A DNA stretch of 64,000 nt, taken from Hysterangium stoloniferum (lineage: Eukaryota > Basidiomycota > Agaricomycetes > Hysterangiales > Hysterangiaceae). A program made the translations under genes and the position numbers. Positions 33,801 through 46,776 of the stretch are shown here, one piece after another. Numbering within the stretch: the first letter of the stretch is position 1; the number at the start of each line of letters is the position of its first letter. The stretch spans positions 124,001 to 188,000 of the forward strand of contig WHVD01000022.1 in NCBI GenBank assembly GCA_015178975.1, read 5' to 3'. The notes below the pieces were generated by a model. It had not been told where the DNA came from. It saw only the letters and a list, made by a program, of their open reading frames with translations, and did no database searches.

Positions 33801-35540
33801 TTCTGTGTCTTCTGTTTCACACGGATGAAATAATTTTTCCAGATTTTGCGTGATTTGGGTGGTCTAGAATACGCGAAAGGTGTTGCCCTTAATACAGGCT
33901 TGCACTCAGAACGCATGGGATTTATCCAAGAGCGCATTCAACGTGACTTTATCGGACCAGACTCTTATTGGTCTACACCTGCGCGTGAGGCTGGAGGCGG
34001 TTGTTTCGGTAATGCCTGGTGGATGCCTTTCCCACCGACTCTTGTTATGCGATATGACTCAGGTGAATTTGTTGTGCTGAGAAAACTATACGAATTAGAA
34101 GCCTATATTAAACAAAACGAGGACCATGTTGTGCTTGAAAAGCGGAGTATTCGGATGGCTCTACGGGCGCTTGATGGACGCGTAGTCCGATGGCCTTATA
34201 CCGACATACAAGTGAGCTGTCCTTCTTCAAATTTTCCTTCTAGAGATTAATGACGAGCTTATATTTTTTTCTGCTGTCCTGTTGCATAGACGATAGGCTC
34301 GCGTGTCTGGTGCTGGGGTAGTCGTTACACTGCAAGGACGTCTGTTAGATATGAATCTTGTGTTCTTTCGATTGACCGAAAAGGGTCTCTTTCCTGGAAA
34401 GGATTGGAACTCGGGAGCGGCTTTAATGTGCAACTCACATACGCTCCAAAAGTCCACGTTGATGGCACCATCATCGGCCTCAGTGATGACTATGACCTTA
34501 CACCCCAACTGGCGCGTTTTCTTGCAACTAACCGGGAGGTAATCCATGATCACCTAGGGCGAATCGATACATTAATGCAAAATTATCGCAATACGTCAAT
34601 GCGCAGCATAAAAGCGAAGGACGACGTGCTTGGGTATAATTTCCTCTGCTCTGTTTATTCCTCGCCAAAGGAATCACACCAGTTAGCAAAGATTTTAACG
34701 GAGCAAGAGAAGGACCTCAGGGTACGACAGATATTTTTAGAGTACGAAGATGCAATTATAGCTGCCAACGCTCGCATGTCCTTTATCGGGAAAACTGAAG
34801 CATCTACTTGGTGGTACTTATATTGGGTATGATAGCATTTCATGCTACGGTTTCTGATCTCTATTGACCTACTTTATCTAGGATGACCTATGGAGAAGAA
34901 ACCACGACACTATAGCCACTTTTGCGACATATGCTTCGGATTTTGATCCTCACTATTCCACTTCTATCGCCTACAGGTTACTTCCCCGAGCCGCTCTCGA
35001 AGCGTTTTTATCTCAGAGGGGTTTATTGTCTCAAAGTAACAATACTACAGATTTTATCCACTCAGGAATTCTCAATAAGCTTTACTTCCGTTTAAATCAA
35101 ATAGTGTTTCGAGGCTCAGAAAAGGTAAATACTTGCACTTCCCCTAATTTTCCCTGACACATTATTGTATCCAGGCCATTCAATACCATCTCGGCGAGGA
35201 CTCGTTTGAAGTTGACTTGGAAGAACTCGATCTAACGTTTTCAGGACATGCAAAGATATCTACAATGGGCACGGGCGGTGGTACAGATCACGATGACGCA
35301 TCCATTCGAGCCAGACCGATGTATCGTTGGGAGGGTATATTCGACGATCCCCTGCGTGACAATGCGGGACCGCGGTATAGACGGTGGCTTCCAAAACTCG
35401 CTGTCTGGTTCGGCATCAGGCCTTTCTGGCAATCTCCTCAAGCACGCACAAGCGGGGTTTCGTTGGACGTTCGTCTTGATGATGGGAGTTACGTCCTGCT
35501 TGAACATGCTGTAGACAGATTGAAGAAAGATGTAATTTGA
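30860..35540 (+). CDS. Very large uncharacterised multipass membrane protein
   Basis: I do not recognise this family. About 14 exons join into about 1,320 residues. Residues 1-340 are low complexity (Ser/Pro/Thr-rich, start MSVKEIVRRFEAS). Then VVPHWWENRGSVSSSL precedes some seven hydrophobic segments, among them ALLLSTIGIFIFISV, VSLILFIVCMAVSGL, LLFSGFFLTLIYLP, LSTLLIIAVF, MTSFLILQSFVGPFL and YVAFAIIGSISVI. The last 550 or so residues look cytosolic: ILRDLGGLEYAKG, GGCFGNAWWMPFPPT, DYDLTPQLARFLATNRE, TEASTWWYLYWDDLWRR. The exon at 32152-32193 (42 nt) is crucial. Ignoring it leaves a stop at 32118 and splits the gene; using donor 32108 and acceptor 32151 gives IFISVGQGQWQQMADPLS in phase. Confidence 0.7.
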
Positions 35541-35554
35541 TAGGAAGGTGTTGA

Positions 35555-35806
35555 ATGTCTACAAGCATTCTGTACAACAATGCGTTTGGAGACATTGAGC
35601 AAAACATCTTAGAACTGGACATATACCCTCTTCACAAATATCTCCACCACATTCAAAGACTCCTCCCCAGTTTGCCCATCCTATCTGACAAGACTCTGTT
35701 TCATTTTATCATGGCGTGTCGATCTCACGCTGCGGTACGAGAAACCTTGATACTGATCTACCAAGATCTCTCTTCACCCTCTCTAAATTTCTTTCAAAGG
35801 ATATAG
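35555..35806 (+). CDS. Possible small ORF after the membrane protein gene
   Basis: An 83-residue frame (start MSTSILYNNAFGDIEQ, then HKYLHHIQRLLPSLP) begins 14 bp after the preceding stop. It may be an alternative 3' part of the membrane protein gene, a separate small gene, or 3' UTR. No motif recognised. Confidence 0.2.
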   Translation: MSTSILYNNAFGDIEQNILELDIYPLHKYLHHIQRLLPSLPILSDKTLFHFIMACRSHAAVRETLILIYQDLSSPSLNFFQRI

Positions 35807-36817
35807 CTATCCCCGAACTCCTGCACTACATCAGCGACTCACGCACTTCTTCACTTCAGAGAAACTGCGGGCGTCATAGCAAACCAGCAGTAATACATTT
35901 GACCAGCCCGTCCGACTCCTGGCTGCCTTCCCTTCCCTCCTTCCTTATATGATCCCTATCTCATACCTCTTCCAACAGGTGGACACGGCAAATTCGCTTC
36001 ATGAGCCTCTTCTAGCCTCTCTTCTAGCCCTAATTAAACGAGCTCTGTAAATAAAGACTGTACGTTTTATCTTGCATAGGGCTGCCCTAATAGGTAAAAA
36101 TGGAACAGAAAAAAATTATAATGAAAGAGCAACACCAATTTATTAATTTGTCCAGTTTGTGTGTGACAAAGTTTCATTTATACTGATTTGTTTAGTGAAA
36201 ATCCCAGACATCATCACCCCCGCAAGTGACGCCGCCAACTCCCGCTCCATACTTCAAATAATATTGAATTGCGGTTGAGCACTCTTAAATATATTTGAGA
36301 TATTTATTTTGATCTGTGACTACATAAATTTTTCGAAGCGTTCATGAGAACCACAAGGCTCTTCGAGTCAGGCATTGCAATATTTTGTACTTTTAAAGCA
36401 ATGATACATAGCGAAACTTTTGCAATCAAGCAGTTCTAAAGGTGAATTCTCAATCTCAGATTACTTATAAACATTCGTTCCTAATTTATGGTATATATAG
36501 CTGCAGTTTTTGAGCAGCTAGCCGCCCACTTAGAACTAACTCTTCAGTTGTGTTCTTCCAGTATATACCTCTCCTCCTCAAAAGAAATTTGATTTAAATT
36601 TTATATGTGACATAAACACGAGGCCTTTTGATACTGTGTTGACAATGGATATCTCTCAGAGTACAAAATCAAATGACAGTTATTATTGTAAGAGCCAATT
36701 CGGTATCAGTGTAACCGCGTCAGGTTCGTACATCCTGATTATGCGCGCGGATAAAAGCACCTCTGATACAGTTGGGTACAAATACAATGACCGAAACAAT
36801 CATACGGTATCAGTTTG
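35807..36817. other. AT-rich intergenic region, no gene
   Basis: About 1 kb between convergent genes. A 61-residue frame at 36636-36821 overlaps the P450 stop and is not supported. Confidence 0.55.
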
Positions 36818-39518
36818 TTAAGCGGGCCTCATCTTCAACCAAAGTCCCTTGTATGAGTGCAATGTAATATGGTTCTTCAGAAAGATCTCATCGGTCCCCT
36901 GAGTACCTGGTTTGAACTTCCAACTCTTGGGTGGCCTCGACTTCGGGGGTTGAGCGTCACTTGCAAGTGTGATGCTGTCAAAGGTTTGCAATAAACGAAT
37001 TAGCATGAATGAAACTTCGTTATACGAAAACTGGACAGGTTGATTTAGCCTTAATATTCCATACATGGTAACGAATGGATGATACCTGTTGTCCGAGGCA
37101 GATTCGAGGACCTAGTAGAAGGAAATAAGAGATTGGTCTATCACTCCTGATAACATCACATGTGCATTCACCAGCGTGGAAGGGTAAAAAAATGAAAGGA
37201 TTCGGAGTCAAGTACTATCGAATAAATTTTAGATATATTATAATTGCCGTTCGACGAGTTTCCCTACCTTGTGAACTCGGTCATCCAAAAACCGCTCAGG
37301 GTCGAATTTATCAGCTACACAGCAGCCATATGTAATTAGATTCGACTTGGTGGAATTATGAGACATGGGGAATACTAACCGTCAGCACCCCAAAGATCAG
37401 TACGTCTGGCCATGTGGAAAGTCGAATACAGTATACTTTATTAAAACAAGTCGTTTTGAGTCACGAAATTGTTTAAAGGGTGAATAGTTGTTCTACGCAC
37501 TCGACATTTGCTGGGATATATAAAGGTTTATGGCCGTCGCGACTTGGCCAAGTCGTAGACGTCTTCGAACGCCTAATAGGAACGTAAAGCCTAAGTTCTG
37601 GAAGCGTCAGACGACTCTGGGAATCAGATTCTCACCGTATATTGAAAGGTCTGTACATAATAGTTATTAATGTGATGGAGGGTCAAGAGATATTAGACGT
37701 ACACGGGAGGATAGAGTCTCAGTGTCTCTAAATAAATTGGGGATTAATACATGTCTACAGACAGTCTAAGTACCAGAGCTAACCATTAATCACCGCTCGA
37801 AGATACTTGCAGTCCTTAAGATCTTCTATCGCTGGTCTGCCTATGGATCCGACCTTCGTGAGGATCTCCCCTCGAAGACGTGCGAGAATAGTAGGGTGTT
37901 GAGACAGACAATAAATAATGAACGTAAGAGTGGAGCTGGTCTAGAAATATAAAGTTTATAAAACGAGTAATACACATTGACAAGATCGATCTTACAGAGT
38001 CACGCCCCGCAATCATGATACTATCCACAAGATAAGGATTATGCGAATGGAAAAGACAAGGCAGACGCACTTCAGTACCTCGTCTCTGATAATTTTAAAA
38101 TCTAGAGTATTATAAAGATTAATTATGCTCTTTTAAAGAAACAATTTGCCCACCGTCCGTTTGCTCGAGGAGGTGGTCCAATAAAGTGGCCGGGACAGCT
38201 TCCCTTTTCTCCATTGGGGACTGGTTTTTATGAGCTGCCATCTTGTCCAGGCCATCCTTCAAAATCGGATTAATATAGTCATAAATTATCTCCATGGAAT
38301 CCCTCGTCTTGTCCTTCCAGAACTCGGCCCAGGGCCAGCTATCTGCAAAGAGAAACCGAAGTGCTATTTGGTCTTGCGCTCTAGTAAACGCAATTGAAAA
38401 TTTATCGCTAGAATGAGTCCCAGTATTCATTTGGCGTCTAGGCGAGTTCCATGCATAGGGTAGGGTGCCTGAGAGACTGTGGATGCAAGACCCGAACAAG
38501 AACTCTGTCACCGAATCAAGTGTAAACCTATCAAGGTTGGAGTTAGTCTGGCCTTGCATGCAAACGGCTGAGGAAATACCTCGACATGGCATCCTAAAAG
38601 TTCTCTGAATAACTTCCTTCAAAGAATAATAATGAGATGGATACCGACGCACCTGAAAATCAACAGCCTCGCCTTCGGCGAACCTTGCACTCAGCTTTGC
38701 AATGACGATTTCAGCGTGATTATTGAATAGTTCAAAATCGGTCACCCTATCTCGTGCAAAGAATGGACGTGTCATTGCTCTATGGAACCTATGACGAATG
38801 TGAGCTCAGGTCCCGACACAAATGCAGAAACTACTGACTTCCACATTTCCCCATCTGAATTGAACACGCCTGTACCGAGCACGGATTTGGCACCACTGCG
38901 AAACCCATTTCCTTTCTCGAAGTTATCAAAATTAGTAACGAGAATAGCCTGGCTTATGTATGAGTAATTATTGTGTGAAGTAGCTTCTGCACTGCAATTG
39001 CTTACCTTGATATTTTGGGGCTCAGTTGTAAATATCTATTAACTCCTGAGCGAGAATTAGGAGCGTGATGAGTGAACATGCCAACCATGTCGTTTCCCAA
39101 CATCCTAAACTTGATTGTTTGAATCCCATTAGACGTCCATTCAGAAAAAATGTTGGCTGAGACAATATCAAGGATAGAATGTGCTAAAGAATGTGGTTCA
39201 AATACCCATGTATCCATTGAGGAAGCTGTCTACCACAAGAGACAGAATATCAAGTCCGCCAGGTATGTAAGACTTAATCCTTGGTACCCTACGAGCATCT
39301 AACTTCTTTGTTTCGATCTCCTCCCGGATATCGCGAATAATGCGTTTTGCAACTAGCACAAAGGGGATCGAAAAACCATAGGCTACTGCCCATACATATC
39401 CTGAGACATGGTAAGGAAGATACTGATGGAGAAGGAAAACCAGAGCAAAAGGTAATAGTTGCTTTGGAGCAGATTGAATCAGCAAGAGCACTCCCGGAGG
39501 GAAATGACTAGAGGACAT
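36818..39518 (-). CDS. Cytochrome P450, CYP63-like, copy 1
   Basis: Membrane-bound haem monooxygenase resembling basidiomycete CYP63 enzymes (CYP52 clan, alkane/fatty-acid or xenobiotic oxidation by family). The N-terminus [19 protein letters not shown] is followed by two hydrophobic segments ([28 protein letters not shown]). Key blocks: [49 protein letters not shown]-helix [15 protein letters not shown]-helix ETLRLYPPV (ExxR), [13 protein letters not shown] and the haem loop [19 protein letters not shown]. The intron after FHAG interrupts this loop. The end is [12 protein letters not shown]. More than ten introns. All catalytic motifs are present and I see no stop in the joined exons. The 5' half and promoter are duplicated at 40296-42125. 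Confidence 0.82.
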
Positions 39519-40255
39519 GAATGGTACTAGAGGGAAAGGGAACGTCTATGTTGAGGGGAATGTCCTACACACGCTACATATAACCAGCTAAAATATAATG
39601 TGATTATATTCAGTCAGCCACGTAAGAGGGTGGATATACTATCTAACCCTTCTGGTATTGTAATTATTTCAAAAAGCGTCATAGAATTGAAGTTCTTGTT
39701 CACATGTTAGCAGCTTAATCGTGTTTGTCTGATGTGTGGGCTGCTTTCCCTGCTTACTAGTCTGTGTCAATTAAACCACCTGGCGAATCATAACATGGTT
39801 CATATGTTAAGTCAGTACTCTCAATCTAACTACCTGGTGGGTGTCAAACACCAATCAATGGTGCTGGTCAAGTGTCTGGTACCATGGTGCATGCATCAGG
39901 AAAAACGTTGGGAGACCATAGACGGCACCTTTGTCAGGAACATGTAATGGGTTCCACCTGAATAGATACCCTTACTCCACGCTACTTGGACAATACAATA
40001 CAACACTTTTTACAATGATCCCGTTGTACATAGGTTTCTCAGTTTATATACCACATCTAATTATAACGTCGAAATTCAAATAACATCTCAACATTCAAAT
40101 GTAATTTGTCTTTCACCTAAAGAGACAAAACTAATAATATGAGTCGGGCAACGGGAATTAAGAATGTTCGCGATTATCAGATTCGGCCGTTGGGATCAAA
40201 TTATAAGGAATAGAGAGACATTGAAAAAAATAATTGCTCTAAGTACTCACATAGG
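38480..40255. repeat. Segmental duplication, unit 1 (5' half of P450 copy 1 plus upstream)
   Basis: About 1.78 kb repeated in direct orientation at 40296-42125. Coding parts differ at only a few bases per 300. Unit 2 carries small insertions (about 60 bp in total) in the upstream part. Confidence 0.88.
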
Positions 40256-40286
40256 ATGTACATAGTTAGACCCCAGTTTCAATCTC

Positions 40287-41332
40287 TTAGGATTTCCACC
40301 TATGGATGCAAGACCCGCACAGGAACTCTGTCACCGAATCAAGTGTAAACCTATCAAGGTTGGAGTTAGTCTGGCCTTGCATGCAAACGGCTGAGGAAAT
40401 ACCTCGACATGGCATCCTAAAAGTTCTCTGAATAACTTCCTTCAAAGAATAATAATGAGATGGATACCGACGCACCTGAAAATCAACAGCCTCGCCTTCG
40501 GCGAACCTTGCACTCAGCTTTGCAATGACAATTTCAGCGTGATTGTTAAATAGTTCAAAATCTGTCACCCTATCTCGTGCAAAGAATGGACGTGTCATGG
40601 CTCTATGGAACCTATGACGAATGTGAGCTCAGGTCCCGACACAAATGCAAAAACTACTGACTTCCACATTTCACTATCTAAATTGAACGCTCCTGTACCG
40701 AGCACGGATTTGGCACCATGGCGAAACCCATTTCCTTTCTCGAAGTTAGTAACGAGAACAGCCTGCCTTATGTATGAGTAATCATTGTGTGAAGTAGCTT
40801 CTGCACTGCAATTGGTTACCTTGATATTTTGGGGCTCAGTTGTAAATATCTATTAACTCCTGAGCGAGAATTAGGAGCGTGGTGAGTGAACATGCCAACC
40901 ATGTCGTTTCCCAACATCCTAAACTTGATTGTTTGAATCCCATTAGACGTTCATTCAGAAAAAATGTTGGCTGAGACAATATCAATGAGAAAATATGCTA
41001 AAGATTGTGGTTCAAGTACCCATGTATCCATTGAGGAAGCTGTCTACCACAAGAGACAGAATATCAAGTCCGCCAGGTATGTAAGATCTAATTCTTGGTA
41101 CCCTATGAGCATCTAACTTCATTGTTTCGATCTCCTCCAGGATATCGCGAATAATGCGTTTTGCAGCTAGCACAAAGGGGATCAAAAAACCATAGGCTAC
41201 TGCCCATACATATCCTCAGACATGGTAAGGAAGATACTGATGGAGAAGGAAAATTAGAGCAAAAGGTAATAGTTGCTTTGGAGCAGATTGAATCAGCAAG
41301 AGCACTCCTGGAGGGAAATGACTAGAGGACAT
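40287..41332 (-). pseudogene. Truncated P450 pseudogene from segmental duplication
   Basis: Duplicate of the first exons of the P450 at 36818-39518. It starts at the equivalent ATG (41332) and runs to the exon with [19 protein letters not shown], where homology stops abruptly at about 40296, so I-helix, K-helix and haem loop are all missing. In exon 1 the codon after YHV is TGA where copy 1 has TCA. It cannot make a P450. Its promoter region is also duplicated, so it might still be transcribed. Confidence 0.85.
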
Positions 41333-42125
41333 GAATAGTACTAGAGGGAAAGGGAACGTCTATGTTGAGGGGAATGTCCTACACACGCTACTTATGACCA
41401 GCTAAAATCTAAAATATAATGTGATCATGTTCAGTCAGCCGCGTAAAAGGGTCGATATACTATCTAACCCTTCTGCTATTGTAATTATATCAAAAGGAGC
41501 CATAGAATCACAACATATAGTCCAAGTCAATGTGAAGTTATTGTTCACATGTTAGCAGCGTAGTTGTGTTTATCTGATGTCTAGGCTGCTTTCCCTGAAG
41601 TCTTTACCTTACTAGTCTGTGTCAATTAAACCACCTGGCGAATCATAACATGGTTCATCTGTCAAGTTAGTACTCTCAACTTAACTACCTGGTGAGGGTC
41701 AAACACCTGTCGATGGTGCTAGTCAAGTGTCTGGTACCATAGTGGATGAATCAGGAAAAAGGTTAAGAGACCATAGCCGGCGCGTTTGTCAGTAGCATGT
41801 AATAGGTTTCATCTGAATAGATACCCTTACTCCTCGTTACTCGGACAATACAATACTACCCGTTGTACGTAGGTTTCTCAGTTTATATATCACATCTATC
41901 ACCGTTACACATACATGTATATGAGCTAGTGAAATCTAATTATAACGTCGAAATTCAAATAACAACATTCAAATGTAATTTGTCTTTCACATGAAGAGTA
42001 TCACAAAACTAATAATATGAGTCGGGCAACGGGAATTAAGGATGTTCACGATTATCATATTTGGCCGTGGGGATCAAATTATAAGGAATAGAGAGACATT
42101 GAAAAAAATAATTGCTCAAATAAGG
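40296..42125. repeat. Segmental duplication, unit 2
   Basis: Second copy of 38480-40255. The junction between units is about 40 bp (40256-40295). The far end stops near CTCACATAG, present in both units, next to the transposon remnant. Confidence 0.85.
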
Positions 42126-42126
42126 C

Positions 42127-43710
42127 TCACATAGAAGCTATCGCACTTACCAGTGCATTGGGAATGGTCCATGAGCTATCACACTGCAATCCGAATCGAG
42201 GGTAAAGATGACATGCACTCTGAATAGTGTCAAGGCAGATGATGCCTACCTTCCTGCATTGACGAACAATGGCACGGCACACAGCATACATGTCATATGT
42301 ACCAAGACCACCCGTTAGCTTGTAAAATATTCCACATAGGCCAATGGGTGTGGGTACTCCCCAAGTACGTGAGGGAGCTTGAATATCGCCCTCACTTGTA
42401 CAACAGTAATGCCTAAAGTTCCCATAGATGTTAGCGGTTTCATACATCATAGAAGACCAACTTGCCTTCCATTCCCATGGCCTCGCCATCACCATTTGTG
42501 TCAATCAACGCTATATCAAAGTAGGCAGGTGCCCGCCTAGTGTGAAGGAGGTTGGATCAGTGTAGACCAGATGGTATCATTCTAGGGGGGTGGCTAAACC
42601 CTTGAGGAGAACAATAGGTGAGTTTGATATGTTTGTAGACATTGAAGAGATCCGCATTTGTGGGAATGATATGTTTAGATGGAAGATGCTGGGTCACGAA
42701 AGTGCATTGGGCCAGAATGAAATTGAGCAGGTGAGAGTGGATGTTCAATTTTTCCATTCTGCCACCCCCTTGTGGGAGCGAGCAAAAGATATGCCACACA
42801 GGGACTGGCGTGGCTGGCGGAGGAACATACTTGGCCAGTGTGTATATCCTTACACCCTCCCATCTAGTCACCTGGTAGCCCAGACTTTACAATGACCAAT
42901 GCCATTCTTATCCAAATCATCCTGCATCTCCCAAAATGTTGTTTTCTGGTGTCCATATGATGCCCCTGATTGACCTAGGAATTCCTGATACAATGGCCCT
43001 TCTATGTTTTCAGAATGTAGGTTCTACACATTCCATTGGGACCACTGCTGGCTCACACCCCCATACACCAGGCTGCTTGTACCCTCCTTCCAACATCCCT
43101 TTCAAATGTGACCAATCCAAGTCATCCTTGAGGTCTGACATTGAAATCCTAATGGTGGCAGATGTGTTTGGGGGCATTGAGGGCCCTCTGTTTCTTGGGC
43201 CATTATGATTTGGTCATTGAGCTGGGCAAATAGTTTCTGACAGACTTGAACTGCACATTTGGATGGCTGCTTATGGTGATTTTTTAGACCTTGTTCAGTT
43301 GGGAATGCTTTGAACAGTCTTGTGAGGGCACAGCACATAAGCAGAAGCCAAGTCCTACCCAACATCAGCTGACTCTCAGCTCCCAATAATATATTACATG
43401 TAGACACCCAATCCTTAACACTTGTTCTGAACCTCAAGGAGCCCATTTTGTCTCTGCATAAGGTCCTCTGTATGATCCATAAGGACCATTTGGCAACCAG
43501 GATGCCCCTGCACCCATTCCATGAACTCCCCAAATCCCGACACTTCCCCGGTTCCCGACCCCTGACCAGAACCCCGAACCCGATACCAGCCTCGATACCT
43601 TGGCTTCTCCCACTAAGGTTCAGGTATGTACAGCAGGCGATTACCCGCCTGAATGCAGAGCCGTTGATTAACCTGACTGTCGTGCCGACGGAGACAAAAA
43701 TTTCCGACTA
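42127..43710 (-). mobile_element. Decayed DNA-transposon remnant (Plavaka/KDZ-like, tentative)
   Basis: On the minus strand several broken frames carry transposase-like text. There is a possible zinc-binding N-terminal segment (FPTEQGLKNHHKQPSKC) near 43260. A C-terminal segment near 42140-42250 reads ICLDTIQSACHLYPRFG and then a Trp-Thr pair followed by NAL. The latter resembles the conserved tail of Agaricomycete Plavaka and KDZ transposon proteins (recalled from family knowledge). The frames are interrupted by stops and shifts and no whole ORF exists. I found no convincing terminal inverted repeats. Base composition is less AT-rich than the P450 flanks on either side, which supports a foreign insertion. 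Confidence 0.45.
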
Positions 43711-43816
43711 GAGGCACCCTCAAATGATAAACCAATGGTGAATTCGCACAGAGCATATACATATTGTACAATTCAGTCCGCGTAATAGTTAACGCAAAGA
43801 TACAATGAAGAAATAA

Positions 43817-46544
43817 TCATACAGAATTGGTTTGTTGGGCGGATCTCATCTTCAACCAGAGGCCCTTGTATGCATACAATGTAAGATGGCTCTTCGCCCA
43901 GACCTCATCGGTTCCCTGAGTGCCCGGTTTGAACTTCCAACTCTTGGGCGGCCTCGACTCCGGGGGCTGGGCGTCGCCTGCAAGAGTGATGACGTCAAAG
44001 GCTTGCAATAAACGAATCAGCATGAATGAGGTTTCGTTATACGCAAACTGAATAGGTGAAGACGTCAGCATGTCTCTTTCATTAAATATTAATGGCCGGA
44101 TGATACCTGTTGTCCGAGGCAGATTCGAGGACCTAGAAAGAAATAAGACATTGATCTATCACTGCTGATATCCAACATCATAATATCATACATGCACTCA
44201 CCAGCGTTGAAGGGTAAAAAAATGAAAGGATTCGGAGTCAAGTACTAACAAGAAATTTTTTAAATATATTATAGTTGTTATTCGGCGAGTCTGCCTACCT
44301 TGTGAACTCGATCATCCAAAAACCGTTCAGGATCGAATTTATCAGCTACATAGCAGTTCACAGATTAATTAACAAACACTTTCCGTGAAATGATGAAATA
44401 TGGTAATACAAACCATCAGGACCCCAAAGATCAGTACGTCTGTGCATTAGGAAGATTGAATACGGTATACTTTATTAAAGTCGGTTTGAGTCATGAAATC
44501 GTCTAAACGATGGATAAGTGTTCTACGCACTCGGAATTTGCCGGGATATAGAAAGGTTTACCACCGTCGCGACTTGGCCAGGTAGTGGAAGCCTTTGAAC
44601 GCCTAACAGAAACGTGAAGTCTAAGTACTACAAATATCAGATAGCTCTGGGGATCAATTCTCACCGCATATTGAAAGGGCTGCGGACAAAAAGGTTATAA
44701 TAACATCGAATCTCAAAATGGTTTGGACATACACGGGAGGATAGAGCCTAAGTGTCTCTAAATATATTAACGTATCAATAAATGTTCACAATAGTGCACC
44801 ATTAATTGACAAACCATTAATAACCGCTCGAAGATACTTGCAATCCCTAACATCTTCTATCGTTGGCCTACCTGTGGGTCCGACCTTCACGAGGATCTCC
44901 TCTCGAAGACGTGCGAGAATAGCGGGGTGTTGAGATAGGCAATAGACAGTGAATGACAGAGTGCACATGGTCTAGAAATAATTTCTAGTTTACAAAGCAA
45001 GTAATAGCGTCAATGTGCCAATCTTACTGTGTCACGTCCTGCAATCATGATACTGTTTATATATAAGTATTATGCTAACGGCAAGGGAAATTCATGTACG
45101 CACTTCAACATCTCGTCTCTAATGATGTTAAAATCTACAATATAAAGATTAACTGTGCCAGTGTGAAGTCACAATCTCCTCACCGTCCGTCTGCTCGAGG
45201 AGATGGTCCAATAAAGTCGCAGGCCCAGCTTCGTTTTTCTCGATTGGGGACCGGTTTTCCCGGGCCGCCCTTTTGTCCAAACCTTCCCTCAAAATCGGAT
45301 CAATGTATTCATAAATGACCTGCATGGGGTCCTTGGTCTTGTCTTTCCAGAACTCGGTCCAAGGCCAGATATCCGCAAGGCGAAGCCGAAATGCTATCTG
45401 CTCTTGTGCTTGACTAAAAGCAATGGGAAACTTGTCGTTAGAATGAGTCTCAGTAGTCATCTGGCGACGAGGCGAATTCCATGCATAAGGCAGAGTGCCT
45501 GAAAGACTGTGAACGCAAGATCCGAACAGGAACTCGGTCGCCGAATCAAGTGTAAACCTATCAAGGCTATGTTGGTCTGGCGTTGCATAAACATAGTTGA
45601 GCAATTACCTCGACATGATATCCTGAAAAAAGCTTTTAGCAATTTCCCCGAGTGCTTTAAAGGACAAGAAAGACACCGACGCACCTGAAAATCAATAGCC
45701 TCGTCTTCTGCGAACCTTGCACTCAGTTTTGCAACGGCAATTTCGGCGTGGTTATTGAATAATTCGAAATCTGTTACCCTGTCTCGGGCAAAAAACGGGC
45801 GTGTCATGGCTCGATGGAACCTACGACTAATGTGAGTAATGGTCCAGAAACAAATACAAAAGCCATTTACTTCCACATTTCACCATCTGAATTGAACACG
45901 CCCGTGCCCAGTACGGACTTGACGAAGCGGTGAAACTCCTTTCCTTTCTCAAAGTTATCAAAATTAGTAGCGAGAACGGCCTGTATTATGTATGATTTAT
46001 GTGTGGATAGACTATGCACTGCAATTGATTACCTTGATATTTTCTGGCTCTATTGTAAATATCTACTAATAAATTGGCGAGAGTTCAGAACGTAGCGAGT
46101 GAACATACTAACCGCATCATTTCCCAAAATCCTAAGATTGACCGTTTGGGACCCATTAAAAGTCATTTCCCGGAAAATTTCGCCTGAGGCAATATCAATG
46201 GATGAAATATGCTAAAGACTGTTTCAAGTACCCATGTATCCATTGTAATAAGCTTTAATCAGTTGAAATAGAAGATCAAACCCCCCAGGTACGTAAGACT
46301 TGATCCTCGGTACCCTACGAGCACCCAATTTCTTCATTTCGATCTTCTCCTGAATATCACTAATTATGCCTTTTACAACGAGCACAAAGGGGATCGCAAA
46401 AGCATAGGCCACTGCCCACATATATCCTGAAACATGGTAAGGAAGAGACTGGTGGGCAAAGAAAACGAGAGCAATAGGTAATAGCTGCTTTGGAGCATAC
46501 TGAGCCAGCAAGAGCACTCCGGGAGGAAAACGGCTGTAAGACAT
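43817..46544 (-). CDS. Cytochrome P450, CYP63-like, copy 2
   Basis: Paralogue of the P450 at 36818-39518 with matching exon layout but much more divergence than the nearby pseudogene. Start [19 protein letters not shown], then [63 protein letters not shown]-helix MIAGRDTTMCTL, and haem loop [19 protein letters not shown]. It ends [14 protein letters not shown]. The I-helix AGRDTT is fully canonical, unlike GRDST in copy 1. The C-terminal tail is longer by about seven residues than in copy 1. No disruption seen in joined exons. Likely same substrate class; exact reaction unknown. Confidence 0.82.
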
Positions 46545-46776
46545 GAATGACAGTCTACAGAGGAGGGAATGTCGCAGTTGTACTACTAAATATGGACCTA
46601 ACACTACACGTGATTATACTCATACTGCGGCTTTTTCCAATACCCAGTGAAATTTTGTTTCGCCATCAGCACAAATCCACAGTTGCACATTGACTCATAC
46701 TTAGTCAGCGCCCCGGCCGGCTGGGTGCGCCAATCCTGACGTCTCCGTCCGGGCTGCTTACATAACATTCCTCCAA

